Assembly: GCA_003427395.1 (NCBI GenBank)
Contig: BFEA01000215.1
Coordinates: forward strand, 1,479,466 to 1,519,455
From: Chara braunii
Lineage: Eukaryota; Streptophyta; Charophyceae; Charales; Characeae
Length of the DNA stretch: 39,990 nucleotides
Direction of reading: 5' to 3'
Below are positions 28,364 through 38,278 of this stretch, piece by piece. The notes below the pieces were generated by a model. It was not told the origin of the DNA. It saw nothing but the letters and a program-made list of their open reading frames with translations, and did no database searches. Both the position numbers and the translations under genes were made by a program. How positions within the stretch are numbered: the stretch's first letter is position 1; every line of letters begins with the position of its first letter.

Positions 28364-28511
28364 ACTACCAGTACTCGATCAAGGTGTGCTGTTTAATGGA
28401 CTGGTATTTTGTGGATGTGCGGGCCTGCTTGTGCCCGGTTAAATTTATTCATGATGAAATGTGTCCATGAGGCCTGCAGAGGGTCGCAGAAGGGTCTCAA
28501 GTACTGGTGGT
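28364..28511. mobile_element. TTAA-flanked MITE, 148 bp
   Basis: TTAA at 28360-28363 and 28512-28515. Ends ACTACCAGTACTCG and CAAGTACTGGTGGT. Interior without coding capacity. Confidence 0.85.
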
Positions 28512-29469
28512 TTAAAACACCATGCCCCAATGAAACCCATGTGACTGCCTGCTGGAAGTGTGCTGGAAGTGTCGACCTACTGGCTGCAAGGGTGGCTGGC
28601 CCCAGTGTGCAAAACTTTTCTTTCTTTTTCTTATTTTTATTTGTTTTTGAACAACCTCCTGGTATGCTAGGAGTGTGCAAAACTTTGAGTTGCTGACTTA
28701 GGCAATTTTTTTCCCGCTCCTAATGCGTGATGAAAAATTCTGACAAAACTCAAGGCCATAGATTGAGTGCTGATCTGTCGGTAGAACTAGCTCAATGTTG
28801 AGCTTTCAACCATGAGCGGCATTGTTTGACTGCTACAATCGGAGAGAAAGCTGTGCATCCATCGGTGGCTTTTTAGGAAAGCACTCTCAATTATATTTCC
28901 CTCTGCAAAAATTAACATTAAATGAGCAAATCTCAATTAGAAAGCCCCCTACCCTACCCTTCTTCCCTGGAACTAGCTCACCCGCTCCACGTGGGTTAGC
29001 TAGTTCTACGGAGATTGAGCGGAACTTGAGCCATTATTACCTCCTTGTGGGAGGACACTCTGACAGAATTGGGAAGCACACTTTGACGGACGTAGGAGGA
29101 CACTTGCTTCCTCTGTTTGAACGGTGAATGCACAGAGCCAGGAATATTGTCCACGTTCGTTTCACGCTATACACGGAGAGTTGCATATACTAAGGAGATT
29201 TTCACTCGAGGATGTTTTGTTTTCTCCATTTTACTTCGTCAAAAATATGGACAAAAGCACCGAATGCCATTTCTTTCTCCATTTTACTTTTTGGAAAATA
29301 TGAAAAAAAGATTTCAGCAGCATCTGTTTCTCTGTTTTTACATTTGTTTTCAATTTTTAATTCTCAAAATAACTGTCTCGCACCATAGAACTAGCTCTAC
29401 TCTATGGTGTAAGTGGGACATGGCCCCGGGAAGATCATTAGAAAGAATCAAACACAGATTCTGGATCCA
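28512..29469. other. No gene; inverted GAACTAGCTC motifs
   Basis: GTAGAACTAGCTCAATGTTG-AGC (28781) and its inverse CTAGTTCTAC (29002) bracket about 230 bp; TAGAACTAGCTC recurs at 29389. The text resembles a tRNA D-arm and may be a second SINE family or a foldback. Confidence 0.4.
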
Positions 29470-29637
29470 TTTTTATTATTTTATTATTATTATTTTTTTA
29501 AAAAGGGCGACGGCCTTGAGATATTATCATTCAGCTGACCTGCCCTAAGCAATTCATTAGTTGGTTTTACTCGTCAAGTTCCATCATCTGGATTCGAACA
29601 CAGGTTTGTATTTCAACAGTTCATGGGTCCATTTTTT
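29470..29637 (-). mobile_element. tRNA-derived SINE, 5'-truncated
   Basis: Minus strand: ATGAACTGTTGAAATACAAA CCTG, B box GTGTTCGAATCC (about 29590-29601), AAAACCAACTAATG..., GCTTAGGGCAGGTCAGCTGA, ATATCTCAAGGCCGTCGCCC, then an (AAT)n/A tail at 29470-29505. It matches the SINE at 22190 through the 3' body. The A box is lost. Confidence 0.82.
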
Positions 29638-29711
29638 ATGTTTTTTAATAGAACAGTTTGCAGTAGCCTGGTTCCTATTCCACCTGCAAGTCAAGTACGA
29701 TATATAATTAA

Positions 29712-29860
29712 AACACCAGTACTTGGCCCAGCTATCGGCCATGGAAAAAAATAGAGAGAAATGTTTCTAGTCGGATGAATTTGTGCGCTTCTGTGGTGGC
29801 CGGTATGTTTCCTGAAGTCGTGGCTTGTTTATGGACACGACTTTAGGAAGTACTGGTGGT
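29712..29860. mobile_element. TTAA-flanked MITE, 149 bp
   Basis: TTAA at 29708-29711 and 29861-29864. Ends AACACCAGTACTTGG and GAAGTACTGGTGGT. The interior includes GTCGTGGCTTGTTTATGGAC and an inverse ACGAC. Confidence 0.85.
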
Positions 29861-30152
29861 TTAACTACACAACGCTTCTCCCCGTAATGACTGAGCGGCC
29901 GAGGCTGAGCAGCATTGATTGCTTCCACATGGAAGGATTAACTGCATGCAACCCACTGGTCGTCGACTTCTATACATGTCTGATTAACTGATCTAACATC
30001 CCTGTTTGTGGAAGACCCATGTTATCCGCGTCGAAGTGATTTTATGAGTATCAAATTTATGGCAAGCTTATTAAAAAAAATGTTTGTCGTTAAATCCTTT
30101 TCATGTCTTTCATGTCTTTTTCTTTTTCTTTTACCTTTTTTGGTGCCTCTTT

Positions 30153-30199
30153 TCTATTGGTGGGGAGCTGCATCTGCTGGAAACCAGGCCCAGTGATCC
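30153..30199 (-). repeat. GGGCCC-core repeat
   Basis: TCTATTGGTGGGGAGCTGCA, TCTGCTGGAAACCAGGCCCA, GTGATCC; the inverse of the 22701 type. Confidence 0.8.
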
Positions 30200-30307
30200 A
30201 TTAAAAGAGAATCATTTAGGGACTCTGTGCAGAAGTGCATGTATCCAGGATATGCAGTTGCTCTGAGGTTTCAAGGTCCCCCTTTTTGCCCCAGTATCAA
30301 TCCACCC

Positions 30308-30345
30308 CTGTCTCTTATACACATCTAGATGTGTATAAGAGACAG
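30308..30345. other. Nextera mate-pair junction adapter (artefact)
   Basis: CTGTCTCTTATACACATCT (30308-30326) followed at once by AGATGTGTATAAGAGACAG (30327-30345). These are two Tn5 mosaic ends in the head-to-head form made when Nextera mate-pair fragments are circularised. It is library DNA left in the assembly. Sequence left and right of it may not be adjacent in the genome. Confidence 0.98.
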
Positions 30346-30360
30346 ATTTGATAATTAGAC

Positions 30361-30391
30361 CCCCCCCCCCCCTACACCCCCCCCCCCCCTA
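30361..30391. repeat. Poly(C) tract
   Basis: Two runs of about 12 and 14 C separated by TACA, close to the adapter; another sign of weak assembly here. Confidence 0.9.
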
Positions 30392-30863
30392 AAATGATCC
30401 TGAACCACTTGATACCCCATGAGTAGGCCTAGCTTCACGTAACCTAGTATATCGTTATACAACACCTTTGTCCATCGCTGGTCTTGATGCATTTGGAAAA
30501 CATGAAGATGGAGGGCGACAACCTTGCTAAGCTTGCAGAATCATGAAGAAGAGGGTTTAAGGTAAGGTGGTTTCTCTGCTTGGCCGGTGAAGGTATCGGG
30601 GGAAGAGGGGAGGAGAAGGAAATGTTGTATGCCCCCAGAAAGAGGGACATCACAGGGGCTGATAGCTCCAGGGCATTCTCATTTTGTCTCCAACTCTTCC
30701 ATTTTAGTTTTTGGTTCTCAGTCATCTCACCCATCCTCTGCTCTTGGCCTAACGGTTCACCTGTAGAATGCACGAGGGCGTCTTTCACTGCTTGAGGCTG
30801 GTGGGCTTTTTCTCTATTATCTCAATGTGGGGGGGATGGCAAGTCAGACACCCCTGCACGTCT

Positions 30864-30940
30864 TTCTCTCTCTTTCTCTCTCTCTCTCTTTCTCTCTTTT
30901 TCTCTCTTTTCTCTCTTTTTCTCTCTTTTCTCTCTCATTC
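30864..30940. repeat. CT-rich tract
   Basis: Imperfect (TC)n/(TTTC)n, directly upstream of the first relic of the hammerhead array. Confidence 0.9.
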
Positions 30941-30961
30941 ACTCACTCTTACACACTACAC

Positions 30962-31014
30962 TCATGCTTGTTTTGCTGAGTTGTGTATTGCAAGAACATG
31001 ACAACACACAACAC
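30962..31014 (+). repeat. Hammerhead-associated tail module, relic
   Basis: CATGCTTGTTTTGCTGAGTT, GTGTATTGCAAGAACATGAC, AACACACAACACA corresponds to the segment that follows each ribozyme at 31.35 and 31.55 kb. No ribozyme is left in front of it. Confidence 0.75.
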
Positions 31015-31288
31015 AGCCTTGCTAAGCTCTCCATTCAGGTGGATTTGCACGGCTAGGGTTGGGACTGTACTAGCTAGCGGTCATGCCAGTAGGTATCCAT
31101 GGCTGAGTGGATGTGTAGGGTGGGTTTAATGGCCATGGCAGACTAGTTTCTCAGACTTACTGCCATCCTCGTCAGGAGGTTGGACCCGCAGAGGGTTGTT
31201 GTGAGTAAAGTTGACCACTTTTCTCAGGGTTATCGCCAACTCCGGGCGACGTGGCGAGTCCTTATCCATCAGTCAAATGCATCCTGGG

Positions 31289-31345
31289 CAGACTGTCGGG
31301 GTTCAACCTCCTGATGAGTTGGTGAAAGTCCGATGAAACAGTCTG
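31289..31345 (+). ncRNA. Type III hammerhead ribozyme, array copy 1
   Basis: Stem III CAGACTG (31289-31295)/CAGTCTG (31339-31345), all Watson-Crick. Triplet GUC, cleavage predicted after 31297. Stem I GGGG/CCTC with loop TTCAA. CTGATGA 31311-31317. Stem II GTTGG/CCGAT (two wobble pairs) with loop TGAAAGT. GAAA 31335-31338. It shares core, loop and stem III sequence with the 17-kb ribozymes, so the two elements are related. Confidence 0.92.
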
Positions 31346-31484
31346 GCACAGTCATGCTTTTTTATAGAGTTGTGCATAACGGCATGACAACACACACACT
31401 ATTGGTGTGAGGAAAGTCGGCCACTTTTCTCAGGGATATCACTAACTCCGGGCGAAGTGGCGAGTCCAATCCATCTATCAGGGG

Positions 31485-31541
31485 CAGACTGTTGGGGTTC
31501 AACCTCCTGATGAATTGGTGAAAGTCGGATGAAACAGTCTG
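31485..31541 (+). ncRNA. Type III hammerhead ribozyme, array copy 2
   Basis: Stem III CAGACTG (31485-31491)/CAGTCTG (31535-31541), triplet GUU (cleavage after 31493), stem I GGGG/CCTC, CTGATGA 31507-31513, GAAA 31531-31534. Stem II is ATTGG/CGGAT, with one G-G mismatch, so activity may be reduced. Confidence 0.85.
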
Positions 31542-31603
31542 GCACGGTCATGCTCTTTTGAGGAGTTGTGCATAGCGATCATGACAACACACGCACACAC
31601 CGC

Positions 31604-31633
31604 TGTTGGTGAAAGCCCGATGAAACAGTCTGG
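31604..31633 (+). ncRNA. Half hammerhead (stem II to stem III)
   Basis: TGTTGGTGAAAGCCCGATGA AACAGTCTGG carries stem II, GAAA and the 3' strand of stem III. The CTGATGA box and cleavage site are missing, so it is inactive. Confidence 0.8.
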
Positions 31634-31640
31634 GTGCAAC

Positions 31641-32480
31641 TATAAAGAGTGGGCACTATGTGCACAAGGCGGTACCATGTGGCGTGGGTGCAATGTCTGC
31701 TAGGTGATTCTGTTTGTGCTGGGTGCCATCTGTGTGCGGGCTGGGTGCCATGTGTCCAGGGTGGTAGTACGTGGGCTGGGTGGTATGCCAGTGTAAACCT
31801 GCTGTTTGAGGGGAAGAACGCAAATAAATGCATCTTTGAAGGGGAATGAGAAGATTTCCCTTTTTTCTTTGGCATCAGGCTGTTTCTAATGGAAAATTCG
31901 TAAACCACCAGTCTGCTGCGATGCGGCTGCTGTTGCGAAAGGGGCCCGTGTAGATAAGGGGTTCACTTGGCCAGCTTATTTCCCCCCCTAGTTGCAATCC
32001 AATGCCCTACAGGTAAAGCAGGTAAGCAATCCTTGAGCCCAACTCAGCTGGCTTGCATTCATATTGGTTCTTGCGTGGAATGCATGGAATGCCAGCCAAT
32101 TGCAGGAGGTTGTTTATTGGCCTAGGGTGCGATGTGCATGGATGAAACCTCATTCTGCTGTTCAGGAGCTGTACAGCACAGCCATTCCTCTTTGCTGAGG
32201 CTGTAGCATGAGGTGTGCTCTTCCTTCCATTGGCTCCTCCACTTTTCCTTCGTTTTCCCCCGAGTATGAAGCAGCAAACAATCCAAGAAAAAATCCCATG
32301 ACCTCACCTAACCTCTTCTTCATTCCCGGAATACGAAGAAGTGAACGAACCGAGACCCCCCCCCCCCCCAATGACTACACCTAATTTTTGGTGCAAGTAC
32401 TCTCCTAAATTCATTCAATTTCTTGTGTTTAGCCTAGAATTGCAGAGAAGGCCTCAAATGTAAATCGTCATTTACCACAC
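31641..32480. other. No recognised gene
   Basis: Contains a lone ACCACCAGTCTG end (31904) of TTAA-type MITEs and a poly(C) at 32357-32370. Open frames have no domain. Confidence 0.5.
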
Positions 32481-32483
32481 ATC

Positions 32484-32711
32484 CCTCCTCCTCCTCCTCC
32501 TCCTCCTCCTCCTCCTTCTTCGTCTTCTTCTTCTTCTTCTTCTTCTTCTTCTTCTTCTCCTTCTTCTTCTTCTTCTTCTTCTTCTTCTTCTCCTCCTCCT
32601 TCGCCTCCCTCCCTTCTTCTCCTTCTTCTCCTTCTTCTTCTTCTTCTTCTTCTTCTTCTTCTCCTTCTCCTCCTCCTCCTTCTCCTTCTCCTTCTCCTTC
32701 TCCTTCTCCTT
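32484..32711. repeat. (CTC/CTT)n trinucleotide tract, about 230 bp
   Basis: (CTC)n, (CTT)n and mixtures with scattered interruptions. Poly-Glu/Arg/Lys open frames on the minus strand are artefacts. Confidence 0.97.
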
Positions 32712-34375
32712 CCCTGAACATGCTCCATTTACACGTGGGGAGCGCATGTGATAGCAACTGAAACCAGTGTCTGAGAATGCACAATGTTGTTTCAAATGAG
32801 AGGCATGAGCCAGACAAAGAAAAGCCCAGACAGCACTGAAACTGCTTCCTCGTAGGAGAAGGATTTACTGCCTGTCTGATTGCCCGAGGTTTCTTTAACG
32901 AACAACTTATCATCAATGAAGCTGACTTAGGCAGGCAAGGAGAGGGCTGTGCACCCTAACAGTCCTGGTTCTGATAGCATGCCAACGTGAGTTCCTGGTC
33001 GTTGGGGAGGAGATCCCACCAAAGCTATCACTCTGCAACCATCACAACTCTCCACCTATAGCGGACTGGTGCATGCCCCCACAGCAGGATAATAAAACTA
33101 TTCCTCAGTCAGCATCACTTGTTGTAAAACAGCGTTATGCTCAGCACTGATGCTTGCAGATGCTCACAATCTCAAAGAAAATGGGACATGAATCATAATA
33201 CAGCTGTAGATTGTCACTCAAGCTCCCAGTGCACAGCCCTAGCTCCTTCTGTCGTGTAGATTACCCATGTGCGGTGCAGCCATTAATGGTAATCAGATTG
33301 AGTCTGACATGCTGACAGGAAGGTGCCTTTTGGGTAGAATTTCAAGGAAGGACCCGGGAGAAGTGGCTAGTAAAAGGGAAAGAAATATTGTACCTTATTC
33401 AGGATTGTGTTCACTGCAGGTTCAGTCTTCCTTTTCTGCTTTTGGGTTGGCACCAAACCCAGTCCTGTTGCGAATGCCCTGCATGCTGGCTGCATATGAG
33501 TTCAGTGGAATTGTATTTTAGTGGTTTGAGCCACCACTGCCCCTGGACCTGGATTGCCAAACTCTCTTTTGCCTGAGGGTAGAGCGGCTGAAGTTTTCTT
33601 GTGCCAGTCTGGACTTCCTGTACCTCGGGCACTTACGGAAACCCCAGGCTGCCACCCGAACCCTACCAGAGTGGCCCATGACACCCTTGTTTAACTGGTG
33701 GACACCATGGAGATCATCATAGACAGGAGTAGTTCACTGTTTTGAGCTCATGACTCTTCCATGAAGGTTGTCGTTGCAGCCTACCGTTTGGTTTGCCGTT
33801 TTGCAATAGGCCGACAGAATGCAAAGTAAAATGCAATTCAGCCTGTTGCCTTCCAGGGCAAGCTCCTGCCTACCAGAATTCTGAGTTTCTGGCCATTGAC
33901 CTTCACAATCAAGCATTGGAAATGAGGAATCTGGGTGTATGTGGGACATCGCCCCTTGTGGAGTGCTGTTTCCGAAACGATAAAGGAAATGGCTATTGGA
34001 CTTTTGGCTGGTCTTTAGTAGCAGTCGATGCAGAATTCCGAGCTTTTCCCTAGGACCTTTATCAATCACTACTGGTAAAAGCCTTGCAGCCGGGATCAGC
34101 AGTGTGGGCATAGTGGCGCCAAATGGGCTATGTCCCGTGCATCAATTTGATGGGCCCTCACTTTCACTCCGTATGAAGTAAGCCCAGAACACGATGCCTT
34201 TCTGCTCTAGGTTGGGGAAAGCTGCAGGGCAAGGTTGGTATGCAGAGGCTGAGGAATGAACTATTGCCAAATATACCTTGGGAAGGGAGGAAGGGAGGGA
34301 CAATGACGGCAGGCCTGGGAGGGGAGGCATATAGATCTGCACTGAGAGCGACAAGTCCAGACTCAGCATATATCT
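32712..34375. other. No recognised gene
   Basis: Unique-looking sequence. Short open frames on both strands carry no domain I can name. Nothing repeated within the window was seen. Confidence 0.45.
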
Positions 34376-34379
34376 TTAA

Positions 34380-34549
34380 ACCACCGGTACTCCCAAGGCA
34401 CTTTTCTTCGACCCTGGGGATGCTCTGCGTGCCAAAAAATGAATCGGTGCGGGCTGTTGATGATTTTTTATCGACGGCTCTGGGGACCTGAAAATTACGG
34501 TGCGTGCACGGCAACAACCTGAGGCCGATATGGGCCAAGTACAGGTGGT
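34380..34549. mobile_element. TTAA-flanked MITE, 170 bp
   Basis: TTAA at 34376-34379 and 34550-34553. Ends ACCACCGGTACTC and AAGTACAGGTGGT. Confidence 0.82.
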
Positions 34550-34553
34550 TTAA

Positions 34554-35720
34554 CCTTGGGGAAAGGATGAAGATATGGATTGCAATAGTCTTCATCATTT
34601 ATCACTAGGACATTTAGCATTCTTCCCACCACATCCTGACCGGTCTATCCATAGAGGTGTGGTTCTGCAAGGTGAAATAACGTGAGGTGTACTCAACATC
34701 TCTGCTGTCAACACAATGTATAAAAGTGAGGGGCTGCATAGGGGTTCTCTTGCTTACACATCACCCTTCTTCTTGTCCTGAACCTGGCCTTACGTGTCAG
34801 TGGCTTGCTGGGCCTTGGCAAGTCCAAGTTTTGGAGTTTGTCTGGAGGTGGTTAACCCCCCATCCATCCATGGACTCCACAGCAAAGAAGAACAAATAGA
34901 AAGTAAAAGGGAGAGCTCTAACAAGATTCCCACATAAAGTTAAAAATTCGAAAGGATAAAAAACGAAGTTTTAATTTGAGTCTGTGTGGGCAGCGCCTTC
35001 CAGCACAACCTCTCTTCGATTATGTCCTGCATGCGATGGTAGACTCCCTCTCTAGTTGCAGCCGTGCTGGAACTTCCTTCAATGCTGGCCAATGAACCAA
35101 TACACGACAGTCGGAGGTGGAAAACAGCACACTGAAAGGTCATAAAGTAGTTTCCCCAACCTGAAATCAATGGAACCAAAACACCGTCGAGTCGGTCTAC
35201 AGCTGAACCTTTGTGGGATTGTAGCACAAGACGAGTCCTGGGGCGAGCAGTGCCAGATCAGCTTTATAGCACATCTACTTTGATACTTTGGATCGAACCT
35301 TGTCATCACCCTCTGCTCGCTGCCGCTCTCTGATGGTCTGCAGATAGGCTACATTGTTATGACAAGTTTGAGCTTCAGAAACCCTCTGCTCGCTGCCACT
35401 CTATGATGGCCCAGCTGATTGTACGGTTGGCATGTGATCAGCATTTCTTGCCTTGCGGGTGTTGTAGATGCAGGACTTTGTCTCGGAACTTCGATGACAC
35501 TCTGCTTTGCACTCAATTATGCGAACCACTGTCTACCGCACTTGCAAGCGCATGCCGTGCGGGCAATTGTGCATGTGCGGCACACGAGCGCTCCGGACCC
35601 TTTTGGTACACGGCATGTGCGGTGTGCGGAGAAAGTAGGACCCCAGAGAGAAGCTGTTGCAGGCCTGGATCACTGGTCATCTGCCCCCCTTCGAAAAGTT
35701 GTTTTCGGATGAAACAGGAA
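34554..35720. other. No gene; short direct repeat
   Basis: ACCCTCTGCTCGCTGCCGCT-CT-TGATGG at 35308 is repeated at 35381. The rest is unassigned. Confidence 0.45.
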
Positions 35721-35728
35721 AAAAACGT

Positions 35729-35767
35729 CCTTGCGGATGACACGCATAGATTGAGAAACGGTCCAAA
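35729..35767 (+). pseudogene. U6 snRNA 3'-end fragment with poly(A)
   Basis: CCTTGCGGATGACACGCATA, GATTGAGAAACGGTCCAAA matches the U6 3' end (CCTGCGCAAGGATGACACGC, ATAAATCGAGAAATGGTCCAAA). It stops at the natural RNA 3' end and is followed by a long A tract (35768-35804, with N), as expected for reverse-transcribed RNA. Confidence 0.82.
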
Positions 35768-35807
35768 NAAAAAAAAAAAAAAAACAAAAAAAAAAAAAGG
35801 AAAANAA

Positions 35808-35826
35808 CATCCTTCGAGACATCCAT

Positions 35827-35858
<32 letters not shown>

Positions 35859-35905
35859 GGCCCCTGTGCAAGCATGATGCACATAAATCGAGAAATTCTG
35901 AAATA
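35808..35905 (+). pseudogene. Near full-length U6 snRNA retrocopy
   Basis: Plant-like 5' arm (TCCTTCGAGACATCC), AAAATTGGAACGATACAGAG, AAGATTAGCATGGCCCCTG, then the diverged GTGCAAGCATGATGC-ACATA and AAATCGAGAAAT. ACAGAGA (35843-35849) and the AGC triad (35855-35857) are intact. The stem-loop region after CCCCTG is mutated, the 3' end reads TCTGAAATAATCCCC rather than GGTCCAAATTTT, and the upstream DNA is an A tract instead of a U6 promoter. A retrocopy is more likely than a working gene. Confidence 0.88.
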
Positions 35906-37250
35906 ATCCCCCCCAAGAAGAAAAAAGCCAAGTTGACGTTCCAAGGACTTGCTTAAGGCTGTTTCTCATGCCCAGTGGGGCAAAGACAAGAACCAGTACA
36001 ATTGTACTTGAGCAGGATCTGTTTTGTAGGTTGTGCACTCTTCCGTATCTAGCAATACATAAAAAAAAAGAAAATCTGGTTGTATTCACAGGTGCGAGAC
36101 AGAGGCTTGTGGCGCACTTGCAAGTATGCTGTCTACTAATTTGTGCCAACTTCTTTGTACTCGCTCATGCCAACCTCTTAACAGCATGTCCCCCATGTAA
36201 TATGGGGCTAGACTTACAGTGCCTTCATAACTGTGATCGTGACACCCGTGTTACTAGCATGTGGATGCCATATACTATCTGGAACCGTGACTCCCAACTG
36301 TGTGGATAGGATGCGGTGATTCCACAGGCCACACCTGAACCAGTCTTGCCTGGTCTATAGGCGTAGTAGGCATGACCGCTTGCCATAGGCAATCCACTCT
36401 TTTGCAATCAGACTCGTTTTCAAACACACTTTTCACACATGTAAACAGTAACACAGCACACTGGCGACATGCGCCCACTCAAAACTCAGAGATATGGCTT
36501 CAGATACGAATTCACTCTCAAATGGCTATGGCGACTTCAGCGCCCAAACATCTCACTGTTCACATACACTGGATCACCCTGGATATCCCACACGCATCAC
36601 TCTAACACTCGAACACAACACACACTCGCTACTAACTACAGCTATGGCAGCTATGGCTGCCTCTAACCTATCGCTATGCTAACTCCTCCTCTATTGCCCA
36701 CTGCGTCCTCCGGGCTCATCTGCAGACCTCCTTGCACAAGTCGCTGTGGTAGCGCTTCCGCATGGCTCACGCAGGAATGAATGAATGGCTGGGCGCTGCC
36801 TCTTGATTTATACTTCAGAAATTCGTTGGTCTGCCCTTTACCTTCGGCCCTTGGTGCTCACAGTCCCCCTGTGGTACTTGCTGGTCTGGACTGGGACTCT
36901 CTAGACCCTTCTCCTGACTGTAGGCAGTCGTACCGTCGACTCAGTGCAGTTGCACTGAGGTCCTACCTCTTGACCTTGCCACTTGTCTTCGTCTGAAAAA
37001 CGTGGGCCTACCTTAGACTCACCACTTGACCACTTGCCAACCTTCTAGAAGGACTAAAGCTGGGCTTCTGGACTCTACTTGGACTCTTACCCTACAGGTC
37101 TACAGTTCGAATCTTCCTACAGCCTACAACCTACGGTGACCTACTTACCACTGGCTATCGTGCAGGTCACGGGTTCAACTCCAGGGAACTGTACAGATAC
37201 TGTACACAGGTAAGCTGAGGTCAAGGGATCGACCCCTGGGATCTGCATCG
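35906..37250. other. No recognised gene
   Basis: CA-rich between 36420 and 36640 and unassigned elsewhere. Two B-box-like words (GGGTTCAACTCC 37163, GGGATCGACCCC 37224) lack a correctly spaced A box. Confidence 0.45.
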
Positions 37251-37259
37251 GCTACTGCC

Positions 37260-37530
37260 AAAGGTGAAAGCTGTTTCACTTTCTCCATTCCTTTTTCTGG
37301 GAGATCTGACCTGTCAGTGACAACCGCCATTTGTTCCATTCTGTTGTGCTGATGACTATTCGGGATCTGATCGAATCCTTCCCCTTTTGTCTTTTTGTTT
37401 CCTCCCCGTGTCTTCTTTTCAGCCCTTTCTTCCTTTTCCTTGTTTTCTCTATGGTTCCCTGCTCACAACTGCTGAAAATGCAAATCAATGAGCATCACTA
37501 TGAGAACAGACAAAATATAGTGTGCGAATG
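37260..37530 (+). repeat. Diverged direct repeat, partner at 39240
   Basis: CT-rich stretch then GAGCATCACTATGAGAACAG, ACAAAATATAG resembles 39280-39480, which ends GACCATCATTAAGAGAACAG, ACAAAATATAAG. Spacing is about 1.97 kb. Confidence 0.6.
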
Positions 37531-37825
37531 TGTAGGAAGGCAGACGGATTTGTAGGCACCCAGCGCTCGACTACACAAACATGGCTAGCCTTGCACCACT
37601 CAAATTTCTGCACTGAAACAGGGGTTTCAGAAGGAAAAAAAAACATCACAATGATTTCAAAATGTCTGCATGGAAAGAATTCAAAAATGTTTCAGTTGTT
37701 ATCTTCTTAGGCCCAGGCAGGCCTTCCAGGCAAGGCCTGAAACAGGTGCCAAGCTAGAAAAATCCGGAAAGTTGATGTATTAAATTGCAATACGAAGGGC
37801 CGCCTCGCCTTTTGTTCTCCTCTGA

Positions 37826-38024
37826 ACCACCAGTCCCCTTTTCCAGCTATTTTGTTCCAATGAGGTGGTTAACCTGCCGCGTTAACAAAGGCTCTGCCTA
37901 TCGGAAGGAAAAAGCTAGCGAACACCAGCCCAAAAAGAAAAGATTTAGCGCCTGCGCCACTATTTTCTTTTGTCACACAGCAGAAATCCGGGGCGGGAAA
38001 GAGAGGCTCTGAGGGACTGATGGT
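37826..38024. mobile_element. TTAA-type MITE, 199 bp
   Basis: Left CTGA (decayed TTAA) then ACCACCAGTCCC; right GGGACTGATGGT then TTAA (38025-38028). The right part resembles 39690-39756 (CAGCAGAAAT, GAGAGGCT / AGAGGCTG), so another partial member ends there at GTTTAAG. Confidence 0.7.
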
Positions 38025-38157
38025 TTAATGAGACTCGCCAGTTGGCAGCCCTTCACTTGTTTTACTTTTAACAAACAGGACCTTATGGGCCTTCTCCATA
38101 CCCATTCTGGGGAGCGTCAGTCTGGTTCCTCCTTGCAAAAACAGAAAAGCAAGCTAA

Positions 38158-38278
38158 GGGCATACTCATGCTAGGACTTCTTCTACAAAGCTGTGGACGT
38201 GATTGCTGTCAGTTTCATCCAGGTATAGCCGTAATTATGGTCAGATGCATTTTGGAAATTGCAAGAGTGTGTATGCCT
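38158..38278 (+). mobile_element. Tourist-like MITE, GGG...CCC family, copy 5
   Basis: Ends GGGCATACTCATGCTAGG and GCAAGAGTGTGTATGCCT; flanking TAA on both sides (38155-38157, 38279-38281). The interior has TTCATCCAGGTATAGCCGTA ATT, close to copies 1 and 3. Confidence 0.88.

Larger units (their letters stand above)
31200..31640 (+). mobile_element. Tandem hammerhead array, about 196-bp unit
   Basis: Two full units and one shortened unit. Each has GTGAG-AAAGT-CCACTTTTCTC, AACTCCGGGCGA-GTGGCGAG TCC, the hammerhead, CATGCT-TTT, then GAGTTGTGCATA-CG-CATGACAACACACAC. Ribozyme spacing is 196 bp. The third unit lost about 170 bp, joining the tail module directly to the second half of a ribozyme. 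Noncoding. The small tandem layout resembles retrozymes without LTRs described in animals, or degenerate plant ones; the class is inferred. Confidence 0.82.

Noticed and set aside
32434-32916. Poly-Glu/Arg/Lys protein frames
   Set aside because: Produced entirely by the (CTC/CTT)n trinucleotide tract.
37146-37240. tRNA gene or SINE head
   Set aside because: Two B-box-like words are present, but no A box at the right distance and no cloverleaf could be drawn.
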